Both the position numbers and the translations under genes were made by a program. A stretch of DNA of 64,000 nt from G963665495 sp963677785 (GTDB taxonomy: Bacteria > Desulfobacterota > Desulfovibrionia > Desulfovibrionales > Desulfovibrionaceae), in assembly GCA_963677785.2 (NCBI GenBank), contig CAXXDH010000003.1:744001-808000 (forward strand), given 5' to 3'. The notes under the pieces were generated by a model. That model made no database searches, had not been told where the DNA came from, and worked only from the letters and a program-made list of their open reading frames with translations. Shown in pieces: positions 52,627-61,878 of the stretch. The stretch's first letter is position 1. Each line of letters starts with the position of its first letter.

Positions 52627-55269
52627 ATGGATTTTCCCATTTGGTGGATTCCCCAGCTCGGCGGCTCGCTGCCCATCGCCGTCATCGCCATTCTGCACGT
52701 TTTCATCGCCCATTTCGCCGTGGGCGGCGGCCTGTTTCTGGCGCTGACCGAACGCAAGGGCTACCGGGAAGGCTCCGACGCCATTCTGGCCTATACCAGA
52801 CGGCACACCTTGTTCTTCCTGCTCGTGACCATGGTCTTCGGCGGACTCACGGGCGTGGGCATCTGGTTCGTCATCGCCCTGGTCAGTCCGTCCGCGACCT
52901 CCACCCTGATCCATACGTTCCTGTTCGCCTGGGCCACGGAGTGGACCTTTTTTCTGGGCGAAATCATCGCCCTGCTGGTCTATTTCTACACATTCGGGCG
53001 TATGGAGCGTTCCAAACACCTGGCCGTGGGCTGGTTCTATTTCATTTTCGGCTGGCTTTCGCTGTTCATGATCAACGGCATCGTCTGCTTCATGCTCACG
53101 CCCGGCGCCTGGCTGGAGACCGGCAATTTCTGGCAGGGCTTTTTCAACCCCACCTTCTGGCCCGCCCTGGTATTCCGTACGGCCCTGTCCCTGATGCTGG
53201 CCGGACTGTTCGGATTTGTCACGGCCCCGCGCATCCCGGATGCACGGGTCCGGGAAGAGATGGTGCGCTACACGGCCCGCTGGGTGGCGCTGCCCTTTGC
53301 CGTGTTGCTCTGCTCGGGCGTATGGTACGTCCTGAGCCTGCCCACGCCGCAGCTGGACATGATCCAGAACTTTTCCAGGGAGATCCCCTTCCTGGTGCAC
53401 GTCTTCGTAATCTGCTCGGCCCTGGTCTTTGTCGGCGGCCTGGCATTCGCCTATCTCGCGCCCCTGCGCAACCGCACCTCCCTGGCCTATCTCCTGCTGG
53501 TGCTCGGCCTGCTCCAGGTGGGCAGTTTCGAATGGGCACGGGAATCCGCCCGGCGTCCGTTCCTGATCTACAACCACACCTTTTCCAACTCCATCAAACT
53601 CTCCGACGTGGCCAAAGCCAACGCGGACGGTATTCTCAAACACGCCAAATGGGCGCGCAACAAAACACTCTCCGACAGCAATCAAATTGCCGCCGGACGC
53701 GAACTGTTCGCCCTGCAGTGCCTTTCCTGCCACAGCATCGGCGGGCCGCTGCTGGACATTCTGCCCCGTACGCAAAAATATTCCGTCTACGGACTGGCCT
53801 CGCAGCTGGACGGACAGGGCAAACTCCTGAGCTACATGCCGCCCTTTGTTGGCACGGCCGCCGAACGCACAGCCCTGGCGAAATATATTGTCGAAGGACT
53901 GCACGGCAAAAAGACCAGCGAGACAAGCTTTGATCCACCGCAACTTGCCACGCCGGAACCCGCATTCGACGCGGAGAACGCCGAATACCTGCTGCTGGCT
54001 TCCAGCGGCTCCGGCATGCACTTTTTCTCGGACAACAGCCGCTATTATTCCCTGCTGCCTCCGGGCAACGATTTCCGCGCGCAGCTCATCTTCCGGGATC
54101 CCATGCCCGAGCTGGTGAGCGAAAAGGTCAAGCTGACCTATGCCCTGGAAAAGGGCTTTCGCCAGCCCGCAAAAATACTGCGCCTGTGGAAGGAATTCAG
54201 CGAACTCTTCAAATTCAAACAACCGCCCAACCTCGGCTACACCGGCAACGGCACCACGGGCGAGCTGATCTATGACGAGGATCAGGGCGTCTGGCGCGCG
54301 GACTGGATCCCCGTGGTTCCCTACGATACGGACGGCAAGTTTCTGCCTTATCCGCTCATTCACCTGGAAGCGCGGGATGCCGAATCCGGCGATCTGCTGG
54401 CGGCCACGGACGCCGTGGCCCCGGCCTCCACGGAAATGGGCTGCCGCAACTGCCACGGCGGCGGCTGGCGTATGCCGGAAAAAAATCCCATCACCGGTAT
54501 TTCCAATGCCACGGCCGGGGACGTGCTCGAAGTGCACGACCGCATCAACAAGACGAAACTGCTCAAGGAAGCGCTCTGGGCCCATCCCAAACCCTGCCAG
54601 CGCTGCCATGCGGATTCCAAGCTGCATGCCGGGGGCGATCCCGCACTGCTGAACTTCTCGGCCGCCATCCACGGCTGGCACGCCAACTACATGACGGGCC
54701 TCGGCGCGGAAGCCTGCCAGGCCTGCCACACCAACGACCCGCACGGCGGTACGCGCTTTTTCCGCGGACGGCATAATGATCTGGGAATGGACTGCACGCG
54801 CTGCCACGGCACCATGGAAGACCATGCCCTGGCCCTGCTGAAAAAGGAACAGGAAGCCGGAAAGGACAGCGCCATCCGCCTGATGCGCAACCTGAAGCCC
54901 GGCTCCGTGCCCACGGTCATGGATATCGAACCCCGGTCGCCCTGGACGCAGGAACCGGATTGCGCGGGTTGCCACGACTTTTCGGAAACCCCGGATTTCG
55001 ACACCTGCACGGCTTTCAACAAATGGACCGACGGAGAGGCCGGAACCCTGTACCACGAACGCAAGGACGATATGGACGCGGTGCTCTGCGCCAGCTGCCA
55101 CGGCAGCCCGCACGCCATCTATCCGGCGGACAATCCCTACGGTACGGACCGCGACAACATCCAGCCGCTGCAGTACCAGCAGGATCCCGGAACCCTGGGC
55201 ACCAACGGCGGCTGCGTGGCCTGCCACACCACGGAAATGGGAGATTCGGCGCACCACCCGGTTCCCTGA
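52627..55269 (+). CDS. CydA-like protein fused to an eight-heme cytochrome c region
   Basis: An 880-residue fusion. Residues 1-310 form a CydA-like membrane domain: N-terminal HVFIAHFAVGGGLFLAL, then GGLTGVGIWFVIAL and the paired glutamates of WATEWTFFLGEIIALLV, aligning with the E-rich CydA helix. Residues about 350-880 are extracytoplasmic and carry eight CxxCH heme sites near residues 365, 606, 657, 697, 723, 779, 821 and 863 (for example CLSCH, CRNCH, CQRCH, CVACH). Likely role: quinol oxidation coupled to periplasmic c-heme electron transfer, with an oxidant that is unknown. It ends at a terminator at 55294. Confidence 0.85.
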   Translation: MDFPIWWIPQLGGSLPIAVIAILHVFIAHFAVGGGLFLALTERKGYREGSDAILAYTRRHTLFFLLVTMVFGGLTGVGIWFVIALVSPSATSTLIHTFLFAWATEWTFFLGEIIALLVYFYTFGRMERSKHLAVGWFYFIFGWLSLFMINGIVCFMLTPGAWLETGNFWQGFFNPTFWPALVFRTALSLMLAGLFGFVTAPRIPDARVREEMVRYTARWVALPFAVLLCSGVWYVLSLPTPQLDMIQNFSREIPFLVHVFVICSALVFVGGLAFAYLAPLRNRTSLAYLLLVLGLLQVGSFEWARESARRPFLIYNHTFSNSIKLSDVAKANADGILKHAKWARNKTLSDSNQIAAGRELFALQCLSCHSIGGPLLDILPRTQKYSVYGLASQLDGQGKLLSYMPPFVGTAAERTALAKYIVEGLHGKKTSETSFDPPQLATPEPAFDAENAEYLLLASSGSGMHFFSDNSRYYSLLPPGNDFRAQLIFRDPMPELVSEKVKLTYALEKGFRQPAKILRLWKEFSELFKFKQPPNLGYTGNGTTGELIYDEDQGVWRADWIPVVPYDTDGKFLPYPLIHLEARDAESGDLLAATDAVAPASTEMGCRNCHGGGWRMPEKNPITGISNATAGDVLEVHDRINKTKLLKEALWAHPKPCQRCHADSKLHAGGDPALLNFSAAIHGWHANYMTGLGAEACQACHTNDPHGGTRFFRGRHNDLGMDCTRCHGTMEDHALALLKKEQEAGKDSAIRLMRNLKPGSVPTVMDIEPRSPWTQEPDCAGCHDFSETPDFDTCTAFNKWTDGEAGTLYHERKDDMDAVLCASCHGSPHAIYPADNPYGTDRDNIQPLQYQQDPGTLGTNGGCVACHTTEMGDSAHHPVP

Positions 55270-55293
55270 GGCCGGAAATCATCAGAAGACCAC

Positions 55294-55337
55294 CGGGCCG
55301 GGGGCGGCGCATCCGTCCGTCCCTGGCCCGTTTTTCG
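55294..55337 (+). terminator. Rho-independent terminator of the cytochrome pair
   Basis: A stem CGGGCCGGGG / CCCTGGCCCG is followed by TTTTT, 25 bases past the stop codon. Confidence 0.75.
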
Positions 55338-55428
55338 TATACCGTACGGCTTCCGTGCAACTTTTCCGCAAAAAGAACCCTTCCGGCTGCGCCGCCGCAT
55401 TGCGTCCGCGGCCTGTTTATTTTATCAA

Positions 55429-55611
55429 CCAGGGTGTGTTTCTACAGTATTTTCATCGCGAGGTTGAGCAAGAATGTTACCAGGCAAGGCTGAAGGAAAA
55501 AAGGATTCGCAGGCGTAGTGGCGCTACGTCAAGGGGCTTTTTTTCCTGAAAACGCAGCATGGTGAAATTCCGGCCAGGCGTAGCGGAATGGAATGTAGAA
55601 ACACACCCTGG
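55429..55611. repeat. MITE- or REP-like element with 18-base perfect terminal inverted repeats
   Basis: CCAGGGTGTGTTTCTACA (55429-55446) and its exact reverse complement (55594-55611) bound a 183-base region with nested hairpins (for example CGTAG / CTACG at 55514-55528, and GGAAAAAA against TTTTTTTCC). No ORF of note and no obvious target duplication are seen. It lies upstream of the FkbM-type gene, in the 446-base gap 55270-55716, which otherwise holds only the terminator. Confidence 0.6.
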
Positions 55612-55716
55612 GCAAAATCGTGTCTGCGACGCGCGGATGCCGCTGCCGGAGATCCGGCTTTTGCCTGTCATGGTCCCGTACCCCCAACCCGTTACGCATG
55701 AGAGGATTGATCCCGC

Positions 55717-57300
55717 ATGGATGCCAATAAACTTGCCGTACTGTTTGCCTCGACAGGAGAGGATACCCAGGCCCACCAGGAAGGCTTGCGCAATATTGAA
55801 GCATTTTTCGCCAAGGATACCGGCCCGTTCGAACAGGTGGAAATCATCACCGGCGAAGGCCTCAGCGATGTCAATGTGCCCGAGATCAAGAATCACTGCC
55901 TGGCCAAAGCCGCGGAAAGCGGCGCGGGCTGGTGCCTGGTCATGGATCCGGCGCATCGGTTGGCTCCGGAATCCCCCAAACTGCTGTCCGAAGCCTTCGG
56001 ACAATGCCAGGGCATCTGGGGGCTGTTTGCCACCTACACGCCGCAGACAGCCGAATACAGCATCCGTATTCCCCAGATCCTGACCATGGACCGGCCTGAA
56101 GATTTGCTGATTTTCGATCCCATGCTGGCTCTGCAAGGACCGTATTACGTCCGCACGGACGCTGCTCTGGAGGTCAAATACGACCCGCGCCAGAACATCG
56201 CCTGGGACCTGGATTTCGCCCTGCGTTTCTGGCCCGGCCGTACGGCCCGAAAAGTGCCCACGCTGATCGGCGGCACCCTGGAGATGAGCGAAGCGAAATT
56301 CAACGCCTACCTTTCCGTGTCTCAGGAGATCGTGGTCAAAAGCCGGAAAAACGCCGGACTGGTGCGGGAAACTCCTGCCATCATCCAGCGCGTCAACGAC
56401 AAGGTGCTCGAGCTGCAGGCCTACTGCCGGAGCGAAAAGGCCATCCCCTCCGACAAGGTGCCGGAACTGGCCCAGATGCTGCCCTTTCGCGGGCTCATGG
56501 ACGTCAGCCTGAACGAGCAGATCGGCTTTCATGTCCTGAACATGAACGATGACGACATCGCCAACCAGATGGCCTGGACCGGAACGTACAAAAATCTGGC
56601 CACCTCGCTCTGGACCACCCTGGCCGCGCAGAATCCCGGCCTGATTCTGGACTGCGGCGCCTACAACGGCATCTACGGCATGATCGCCGGAGCCTGCTCG
56701 CCGCAAAGCCTGGCCATATGCATCGAACCCGAACGCGAGGCCTTTGCCCGCATCCTGCTTTCGCTCCAGGCCAACACCCTGCAGAACGTGAGCGCGGTGC
56801 AATACGCGCTGGACGCTACAGCGGGCGTGACTTCGCTTTTCCGCCTGGCGCAGAAGCAGGGGCTCTGCCAGTACGCCGCCATCCACCCCCAGGCGCCGTG
56901 CCCCATGCAGGACGGCCAGCTCGTCCACGCCATCACCGTGGACAACCTGCTGCTCATCCTTCAGGGTGTGACGTCGGAGCAGACGCCCAACGTCACCCTG
57001 GCCAAGCTGAACCTCTGCGGCAACGAAGCCCCCGCCCTGATGGGCATGGCCCAAACCCTGGAAAACATGCATCCGCACCTGCTGCTGACCATCTATCCCG
57101 CCACGGACGCCCGTACGCTGCAGAAGCTGCTTTCCGCCAAGGGCTACTCCATGTATCAGCTGGACGAGGAAAAAATGGGCATCAACCCGGTGTCGAACCT
57201 GCCGGCCGAAGCCCAGGCCCCCTATGACGTGCTGGCCACCACGCTCAGCCCGGAACAGCTCCAGCAGCAGCTGCAGCTGGCGGACGGCGGCGAGGCGTAG
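55717..57300 (+). CDS. FkbM-family methyltransferase-domain protein
   Basis: A 527-residue protein. The C-terminal half (about 290-480) is an FkbM/Methyltransf_21 Rossmann domain with an SAM-binding region PGLILDCGAYNGIYGMIAG near residue 309 and the acidic strand end ICIEPEREAFARILLSLQ. The N-terminal 280 residues are unrecognised, but VLFASTGED and LVMDPAHRLAPE are consistent with a nucleotide-binding or glycosyltransferase-like fold (inference). FkbM domains usually O-methylate sugars or secondary metabolites. The start at 55717 has GAGAGG eleven bases upstream. Monocistronic. Confidence 0.7.
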   Translation: MDANKLAVLFASTGEDTQAHQEGLRNIEAFFAKDTGPFEQVEIITGEGLSDVNVPEIKNHCLAKAAESGAGWCLVMDPAHRLAPESPKLLSEAFGQCQGIWGLFATYTPQTAEYSIRIPQILTMDRPEDLLIFDPMLALQGPYYVRTDAALEVKYDPRQNIAWDLDFALRFWPGRTARKVPTLIGGTLEMSEAKFNAYLSVSQEIVVKSRKNAGLVRETPAIIQRVNDKVLELQAYCRSEKAIPSDKVPELAQMLPFRGLMDVSLNEQIGFHVLNMNDDDIANQMAWTGTYKNLATSLWTTLAAQNPGLILDCGAYNGIYGMIAGACSPQSLAICIEPEREAFARILLSLQANTLQNVSAVQYALDATAGVTSLFRLAQKQGLCQYAAIHPQAPCPMQDGQLVHAITVDNLLLILQGVTSEQTPNVTLAKLNLCGNEAPALMGMAQTLENMHPHLLLTIYPATDARTLQKLLSAKGYSMYQLDEEKMGINPVSNLPAEAQAPYDVLATTLSPEQLQQQLQLADGGEA

Positions 57301-57513
57301 AACATTTTTTTTATGAACCAATGGGGGGGGGCGCTGCCCAAACACCGCCAGGCTTAGTCGCTTTTAGCGAGTTAAGAGCCCTGGATGAGGGCAGCCCCCC
57401 CTGGAACCGCGAATGGGATATTTTAGAAACTCTTAGCGAGTCAGCGAGCTTGGAGTCTCTTCTTCAGCCAAGTTGTGTTTCTGATGTGAGCCTTGTTTCA
57501 AGGCGAAAATGCG
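57301..57513. other. Intergenic region with G-tract, no gene seen
   Basis: Contains a run of nine G preceded by an eight-T run, and the repeated word TTAGCGAGT. No ORF with ribosome site and no clean terminator; it separates two convergent genes (FkbM-type and GGDEF). Confidence 0.5.
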
Positions 57514-58695
57514 CTAATCGGGAATTTTTCCAGATCCGGACTCGAAAACCACAACCTGGTTGCGGCCCCGGCTTTTGGCCTTGTACATGGCCTGGTCCGC
57601 GTTCCGGATCAATGATTCAAGATCTCCGGCGTGCGAGTCCTGGACCAGGCCGATGCTCACGGTAACCGTCTGCTTATGGGCAAAGGGGTGGGAGTTCAGC
57701 CGGACGCGTAACTTTTCAGCCGCGATCATTGCTTCGGCAATACCCGTCCCGGGCAGGCATACAACGAATTCCTCCCCCCCGATACGGGCGCGGATATCAG
57801 TCTTGCGCAGCGTCGTTCTCATGACGTCCGCAAATTCTCTGAGAACCGTATCGCCCACGGCGTGCCCCAGGGTGTCGTTGATTTGTTTGAAAAAATCGAT
57901 ATCCATGAGGGCGACTACCAACGGCTGGTTGTAACGCCGGCAAAAATCCAGCGCCTGGCCCGCCTCTTTGAAAAAAGCCCGCCGGTTCGGCATGCCGGTC
58001 AGTTCGTCATGGGCGGCGAGCTCCTCGATACGGCGGAAGTTGGCATACAGCTTTTGCCGCATGTTTTCGAGCATGTTGCCCAGGCGCGACAGTTCGTCGC
58101 TTCCCTTCCACTCAAGGGCGGCTTCCAGCTGCCCCGAAGAAAGTTCTTCCGCCTGGCGCATCAGCCGGTTCAACGGACGCAGTATCTTGAAGTAGATGGC
58201 GGGAATGATCAGAAGCAGGCCGCATGCCAGCATGGAAACGAACAGCGCAATAATATTGGTGCGTTCACGGGACAGGGGACCTTCGTAACAGGCCGCGTCC
58301 ACAGCAACTTCCACGTATCCGAGGTGTTCGCCGCGGCGGACCAGGTCCCGGCGTTTGACACGGCTGACGGCTCCGGACCGGGCAGGAACCTTGGTCAGGT
58401 CCACCAGCGTCATTTCATAAATGGAGGAATACACCCGAAGCAGCAATACGCGCGAATCATGAACGACAATCTTGGCGACATCCTGCGCTTCATTGGGCTC
58501 AAAATTGCGTAAGGCGTTCTCCATGCTGAGCGCCAACGAATCCAGAAGCTGTTCATGAAAATCTTCAAGTATGGAATCCAGCCTGGCGCGCTCCAGATGC
58601 AGCGAATACATCAGGCCTATGGAAAGCGGCACAAGAAAGCTGAGAAGCAACGCAGCCACCAGGACCGTTGTGATGCTGTTCAGGTGTTTGCGCAT
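57514..58695 (-). CDS. Diguanylate cyclase with HAMP
   Basis: A 393-residue membrane enzyme. TM1 (about 10-30) and TM2 (about 150-170, IIALFVSMLACGLLLIIPAI) flank a short periplasmic domain, with HAMP around 170-222 and GGDEF around 230-390. The active site is GGEEFVVCL near residue 307 and the inhibitory I-site RKTD five residues upstream, so it should be active and product-inhibited. Its start lies 19 bases after the stop of the Bmp-type binding protein gene, so sensor and cyclase look like one operon; the periplasmic partner may signal through it (inference). Confidence 0.92.
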   Translation of the reverse strand: MRKHLNSITTVLVAALLLSFLVPLSIGLMYSLHLERARLDSILEDFHEQLLDSLALSMENALRNFEPNEAQDVAKIVVHDSRVLLLRVYSSIYEMTLVDLTKVPARSGAVSRVKRRDLVRRGEHLGYVEVAVDAACYEGPLSRERTNIIALFVSMLACGLLLIIPAIYFKILRPLNRLMRQAEELSSGQLEAALEWKGSDELSRLGNMLENMRQKLYANFRRIEELAAHDELTGMPNRRAFFKEAGQALDFCRRYNQPLVVALMDIDFFKQINDTLGHAVGDTVLREFADVMRTTLRKTDIRARIGGEEFVVCLPGTGIAEAMIAAEKLRVRLNSHPFAHKQTVTVSIGLVQDSHAGDLESLIRNADQAMYKAKSRGRNQVVVFESGSGKIPD

Positions 58696-58714
58696 TCGGG
58701 CAACACTGCAGGAT

Positions 58715-59770
58715 TCAGTTTTCGGGACATGCGTTGTCCGTCACATAATCATGGACCTTGATCCGGCCCAGCGAAATCTCGCTTTTGATTTCCGCGATCC
58801 GCTCGCGCATCTCTTTGCTGACCAGCGGTGCGTTGTACTCGTCGAACGCCAGCCCCACGGCATCCTGAACCAGGCCGAAGGATTTGATGTTGTCGCGCCA
58901 GATGCCCCGCCAGGCATGTATGAGCGCGGCATAGACCACCTGGTCCGAACGTTTGAGCATGGACGTCAGCACATGCCCCGGAAAAAGTCCGTTCTGGTTG
59001 CGGTCCACGCCTATGCCCAGCCTGCCGCGTCTGGCCGCGGCTTCCAGAATAGCCGGTCCGGCGCCTCCAGCGGCCTGATACAAGACATCCGCGCCCTGGT
59101 CCATGAACGTGTCGGCCATGCGGGCCGTGGCCTCGCCGTCGAACCAGGCGTCTTTGTACGAGCCGATAAACCCCACCAGGACCTTGATCTCCGGGTTGAT
59201 GTAGCGCGCGCCCTGCGCATAGCCGCAGGCAAAGCGGCGCATCAGGGGCAGGTCGGAGACGGATACAAAGCCGACGACCCCGGTCTTGGAGGCCATGGCG
59301 GCCAGGGCTCCGGCCAGAAACGACCCCTCGTGTTCGGCGAAATTGAGTGAAAACATGTTGGGCTCGTCCGCCACTGCGCCAAGGACGACAAAACGGACTT
59401 CCGGATGGGAACGGACCAGTGATGTGAGCTGCGGCACGTGGTTGCCGTAGAGAATAAAAATAGGCGAATACCCTTCGGCGCAACTTGCCTCAACACCACG
59501 CACGTAGCTTTCCAAGTCGTTGCCCACGACAATTTCCTTGCAAGGAACGCCGCTCTTGCGGACAAAACGCTCCACACCATCATGGATGGTGGCGTTGAAG
59601 GAGTTTGCCAGCATGCTGCCCTGGTAAATAACGATAGGTTTGAACTGTTCCGCACGGGCGGATGGCGCCTGCGCCAGAACAAAACAGGCCAGCACCGCGA
59701 GGGACAAGCCAACCAAACGGATGCAGTTTGCCGGGCGCAGCCGTGTGCTCCGGTTCTTTTTGTTACCCAT
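58715..59770 (-). CDS. Bmp/PnrA-type periplasmic binding protein
   Basis: A 351-residue solute-binding protein of the basic membrane lipoprotein (Bmp/PnrA) family, whose members bind nucleosides or related ligands. A signal peptide covers about residues 1-40 (VGLSLAVLACFVLAQAPSARA). The mature chain shows NSFNATIHDGVERFV, GYAQGARYINPEIKVLVGF near the middle and GADVLYQAAGGAGPAILEAA, typical of the family. The start is uncertain: ATG at 59770 or, with a better upstream AGGGAA, 59803. No permease or ATPase is adjacent; it sits directly upstream of a diguanylate cyclase. Confidence 0.85.
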   Translation of the reverse strand: MGNKKNRSTRLRPANCIRLVGLSLAVLACFVLAQAPSARAEQFKPIVIYQGSMLANSFNATIHDGVERFVRKSGVPCKEIVVGNDLESYVRGVEASCAEGYSPIFILYGNHVPQLTSLVRSHPEVRFVVLGAVADEPNMFSLNFAEHEGSFLAGALAAMASKTGVVGFVSVSDLPLMRRFACGYAQGARYINPEIKVLVGFIGSYKDAWFDGEATARMADTFMDQGADVLYQAAGGAGPAILEAAARRGRLGIGVDRNQNGLFPGHVLTSMLKRSDQVVYAALIHAWRGIWRDNIKSFGLVQDAVGLAFDEYNAPLVSKEMRERIAEIKSEISLGRIKVHDYVTDNACPEN

Positions 59771-60073
59771 TCCCGGAAAGTAAAAAAAGCGTGTTGCACA
59801 CATGGCAGGATTCCCTGTGTTGAAAAACTTGTTGCCATGCTGAAGACGGCAATTCAAGTCGAATGTCATGGTTGTTGCGCTTTTGAAGTCCCGATATTCC
59901 CCCAGAATTTTCTAACCAGTAAATTATCTCCTGTCCAGTCGGGAAAAACCGTCCCTCTACCGGCAATCCTCCCAGAATCAAGACAACAGTCTGCCAATAC
60001 ATTTTATTTACTAAACGAACTCCCTATGTAATAACGGCAGTTCCATCATAAAAACATTACCAAAGAGGGAGCC

Positions 60074-61813
60074 ATGTCTAAGAAAACTCACCATCCGTTC
60101 GTTCATGAACTTGCTGCCGAGACCAAACTGGGGAATGTGACACGGCGTGATTTTTTCAAATACGCCGCCTTGCTCGGACTCTCCATCCCCGCCGCCGGAA
60201 CGTTTCTCGGACTGTCCCTTACCGAAACAGCTCAAGCGGCACAGGAAGCCGGAGTCGACTGGAAAGGACTGAGCGAGGAAAGCCCGTTCGAGATCAAGAA
60301 CCTGCTCATCGACCGGGCGAAAAAAGCCTGCCAAAGCAAAGGCTGCACCTATCTCAACGCCGGACGCGGCAATCCGGACTTTCTGAACACCACGGCGCGG
60401 CTGGGCTTTGCCCTGCTGCTGCAGTTCGCCGCGCAGGAGGCCGCGAGCAAGACTCCCGACGTGGGGTACCGCGTACGCAAAAAAGGCCTGGCCGAGCGCC
60501 TCAGCGCCTTTACGCAGGGTAATCAGGACCAGCCCGGCGGCCGGTTTCTGCATGCGGCGGTCAGCTATGCGCTGAGCGAGCTTTCCCTGGACCCGGACGA
60601 GGCGGCTTTTCAATTCGTCGATTGCGTCCAGGGCGATTTCTACCCTGATCCGCCGCGTATTTATCCGCTCACAGAGGCCGTTGTTAACGACTACCTGGCC
60701 CGGGTCGTGTTTTCGGGCAAGCCCCCCAAGGGAAAATTCAGCCTCTTCGCCACCGAAGGCGCCACCGCGGCCATGATCTACATCTTCAATTCGCTCAAGG
60801 AAAACAGAATCCTGAACCCGGGCGACACCGTGGCCATTGTGACGCCCATTTTCTCGCCCTACCTGGAGCTCCCGCTGCTGGCGGACTACGGCCTGAAAAC
60901 CGTATATATTGCCGGCAGCGAAGACATGGGCTGGCAGATCCCGGACTCTGAAGTGGCCAAGCTCAAGGACCCGTCCGTCAAGGCCCTGTACATGGTCAAC
61001 CCGACCAACCCCACGTCCGTTTCGCTCAACGAGGACACGGTGAAACGGATGTCCGAAACCATCCGCAAGCACAACCCGGACATGGTGATCATCTCGGATA
61101 CGGTCTACGCCAGCTTTGTGGACAATTTCAGCACCTTCGGCGCGTATCTCCCGGAAAACATTCTTGGCGTGTATTCCTTTTCCAAATACTTCGGCGTCAC
61201 GGGCTGGCGCCTGGGTGTGGTCATGGTGCACGAAAACTGCGTGGTGGACCGGTTGATCAAAGCCCTGCCCCAAAAGGACCAGGCCCTGCTGGACATGCGC
61301 TACCGCCTCACCTCCACCCAGCCGCGCGAGATCCTCTTTGACGAACGGCTGGAAATCGACTCCCGCCAGGTGGCCCTGGCCCATACGGGCGGCCTGTCCG
61401 GACCGCAGCAGATCGGCATGTGCCTGTTCGCCCTGTTCGAGCTGCTGGATACGCAGTTCGCTTACAAAAAATCCATCATGGACATCTTGAAAAAGCGCTG
61501 GGCCGCACTATATAATGCGCTGGAGCTGGAAGAGCCCAAGGGGGACAACCTGTCGCGCTATTACGCGCTCATCGATCTCGGACGCCTGGCTGAAGCCAAA
61601 AAAGGCAAAGCCTTTGCGGACAAAATGATGCAGGGGCACGCCCTGGACTTTCTGTTTCGCCTGGCCGACGACCACGGCACCGTCTGCCTGCCCGGCAACG
61701 GATTCGCGGGCCCGGAATGGTCCCTGCGAGTGGCTTTGGCCAATATCTCGGAAAAACAATGCGCCACGGTCGGCACGAACATCCTCAAGGTTCTGGACAG
61801 CTACGGCGCGTAA
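60074..61813 (+). CDS. Tat-exported bifunctional aspartate aminotransferase / aspartate 4-decarboxylase
   Basis: A 579-residue PLP enzyme matching aspartate 4-decarboxylase (AspD; L-aspartate to L-alanine plus CO2). It carries an unusual N-terminal twin-arginine signal (TRRDFFKYAALLGLSIP, with an Ala-rich cleavage region near residue 55). The aminotransferase core shows GYRVRKKGLAERL, MVNPTNPTSVSLNE and the PLP-lysine motif YSFSKYFGVTGWRLG with Lys near residue 371. Length exceeds soluble AspD by the signal. AGAGGGAG precedes the start. It is followed by a PhnD-like lipoprotein and a histidine kinase, and is divergent from the Bmp/GGDEF pair. Periplasmic location is inferred from the Tat signal. 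Confidence 0.88.
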   Translation: MSKKTHHPFVHELAAETKLGNVTRRDFFKYAALLGLSIPAAGTFLGLSLTETAQAAQEAGVDWKGLSEESPFEIKNLLIDRAKKACQSKGCTYLNAGRGNPDFLNTTARLGFALLLQFAAQEAASKTPDVGYRVRKKGLAERLSAFTQGNQDQPGGRFLHAAVSYALSELSLDPDEAAFQFVDCVQGDFYPDPPRIYPLTEAVVNDYLARVVFSGKPPKGKFSLFATEGATAAMIYIFNSLKENRILNPGDTVAIVTPIFSPYLELPLLADYGLKTVYIAGSEDMGWQIPDSEVAKLKDPSVKALYMVNPTNPTSVSLNEDTVKRMSETIRKHNPDMVIISDTVYASFVDNFSTFGAYLPENILGVYSFSKYFGVTGWRLGVVMVHENCVVDRLIKALPQKDQALLDMRYRLTSTQPREILFDERLEIDSRQVALAHTGGLSGPQQIGMCLFALFELLDTQFAYKKSIMDILKKRWAALYNALELEEPKGDNLSRYYALIDLGRLAEAKKGKAFADKMMQGHALDFLFRLADDHGTVCLPGNGFAGPEWSLRVALANISEKQCATVGTNILKVLDSYGA

Positions 61814-61878
61814 CCTTTTTATAGATGCGGAAGGCCGCCTGTCCGGCTGCCTTCCGCGCCGCACAACAGACGAGGCGC

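Noticed and set aside
51709..55257. A very long open frame on the minus strand, antisense to the CydA-like/cytochrome genes
   Set aside because: Its translation is low-complexity and G/H/Q-rich with no domain, while the + strand has clear TM and CxxCH motifs; it is a composition-driven shadow frame.
55429..55611. CRISPR or tandem-repeat array
   Set aside because: There are only two arms in inverted orientation and no spacers; treated as a MITE-like element.
57321..57665. A short open frame after the nine-G run
   Set aside because: No ribosome site, overlaps the GGDEF gene on the other strand, and no recognisable domain; a phase-variable gene was considered and dropped.
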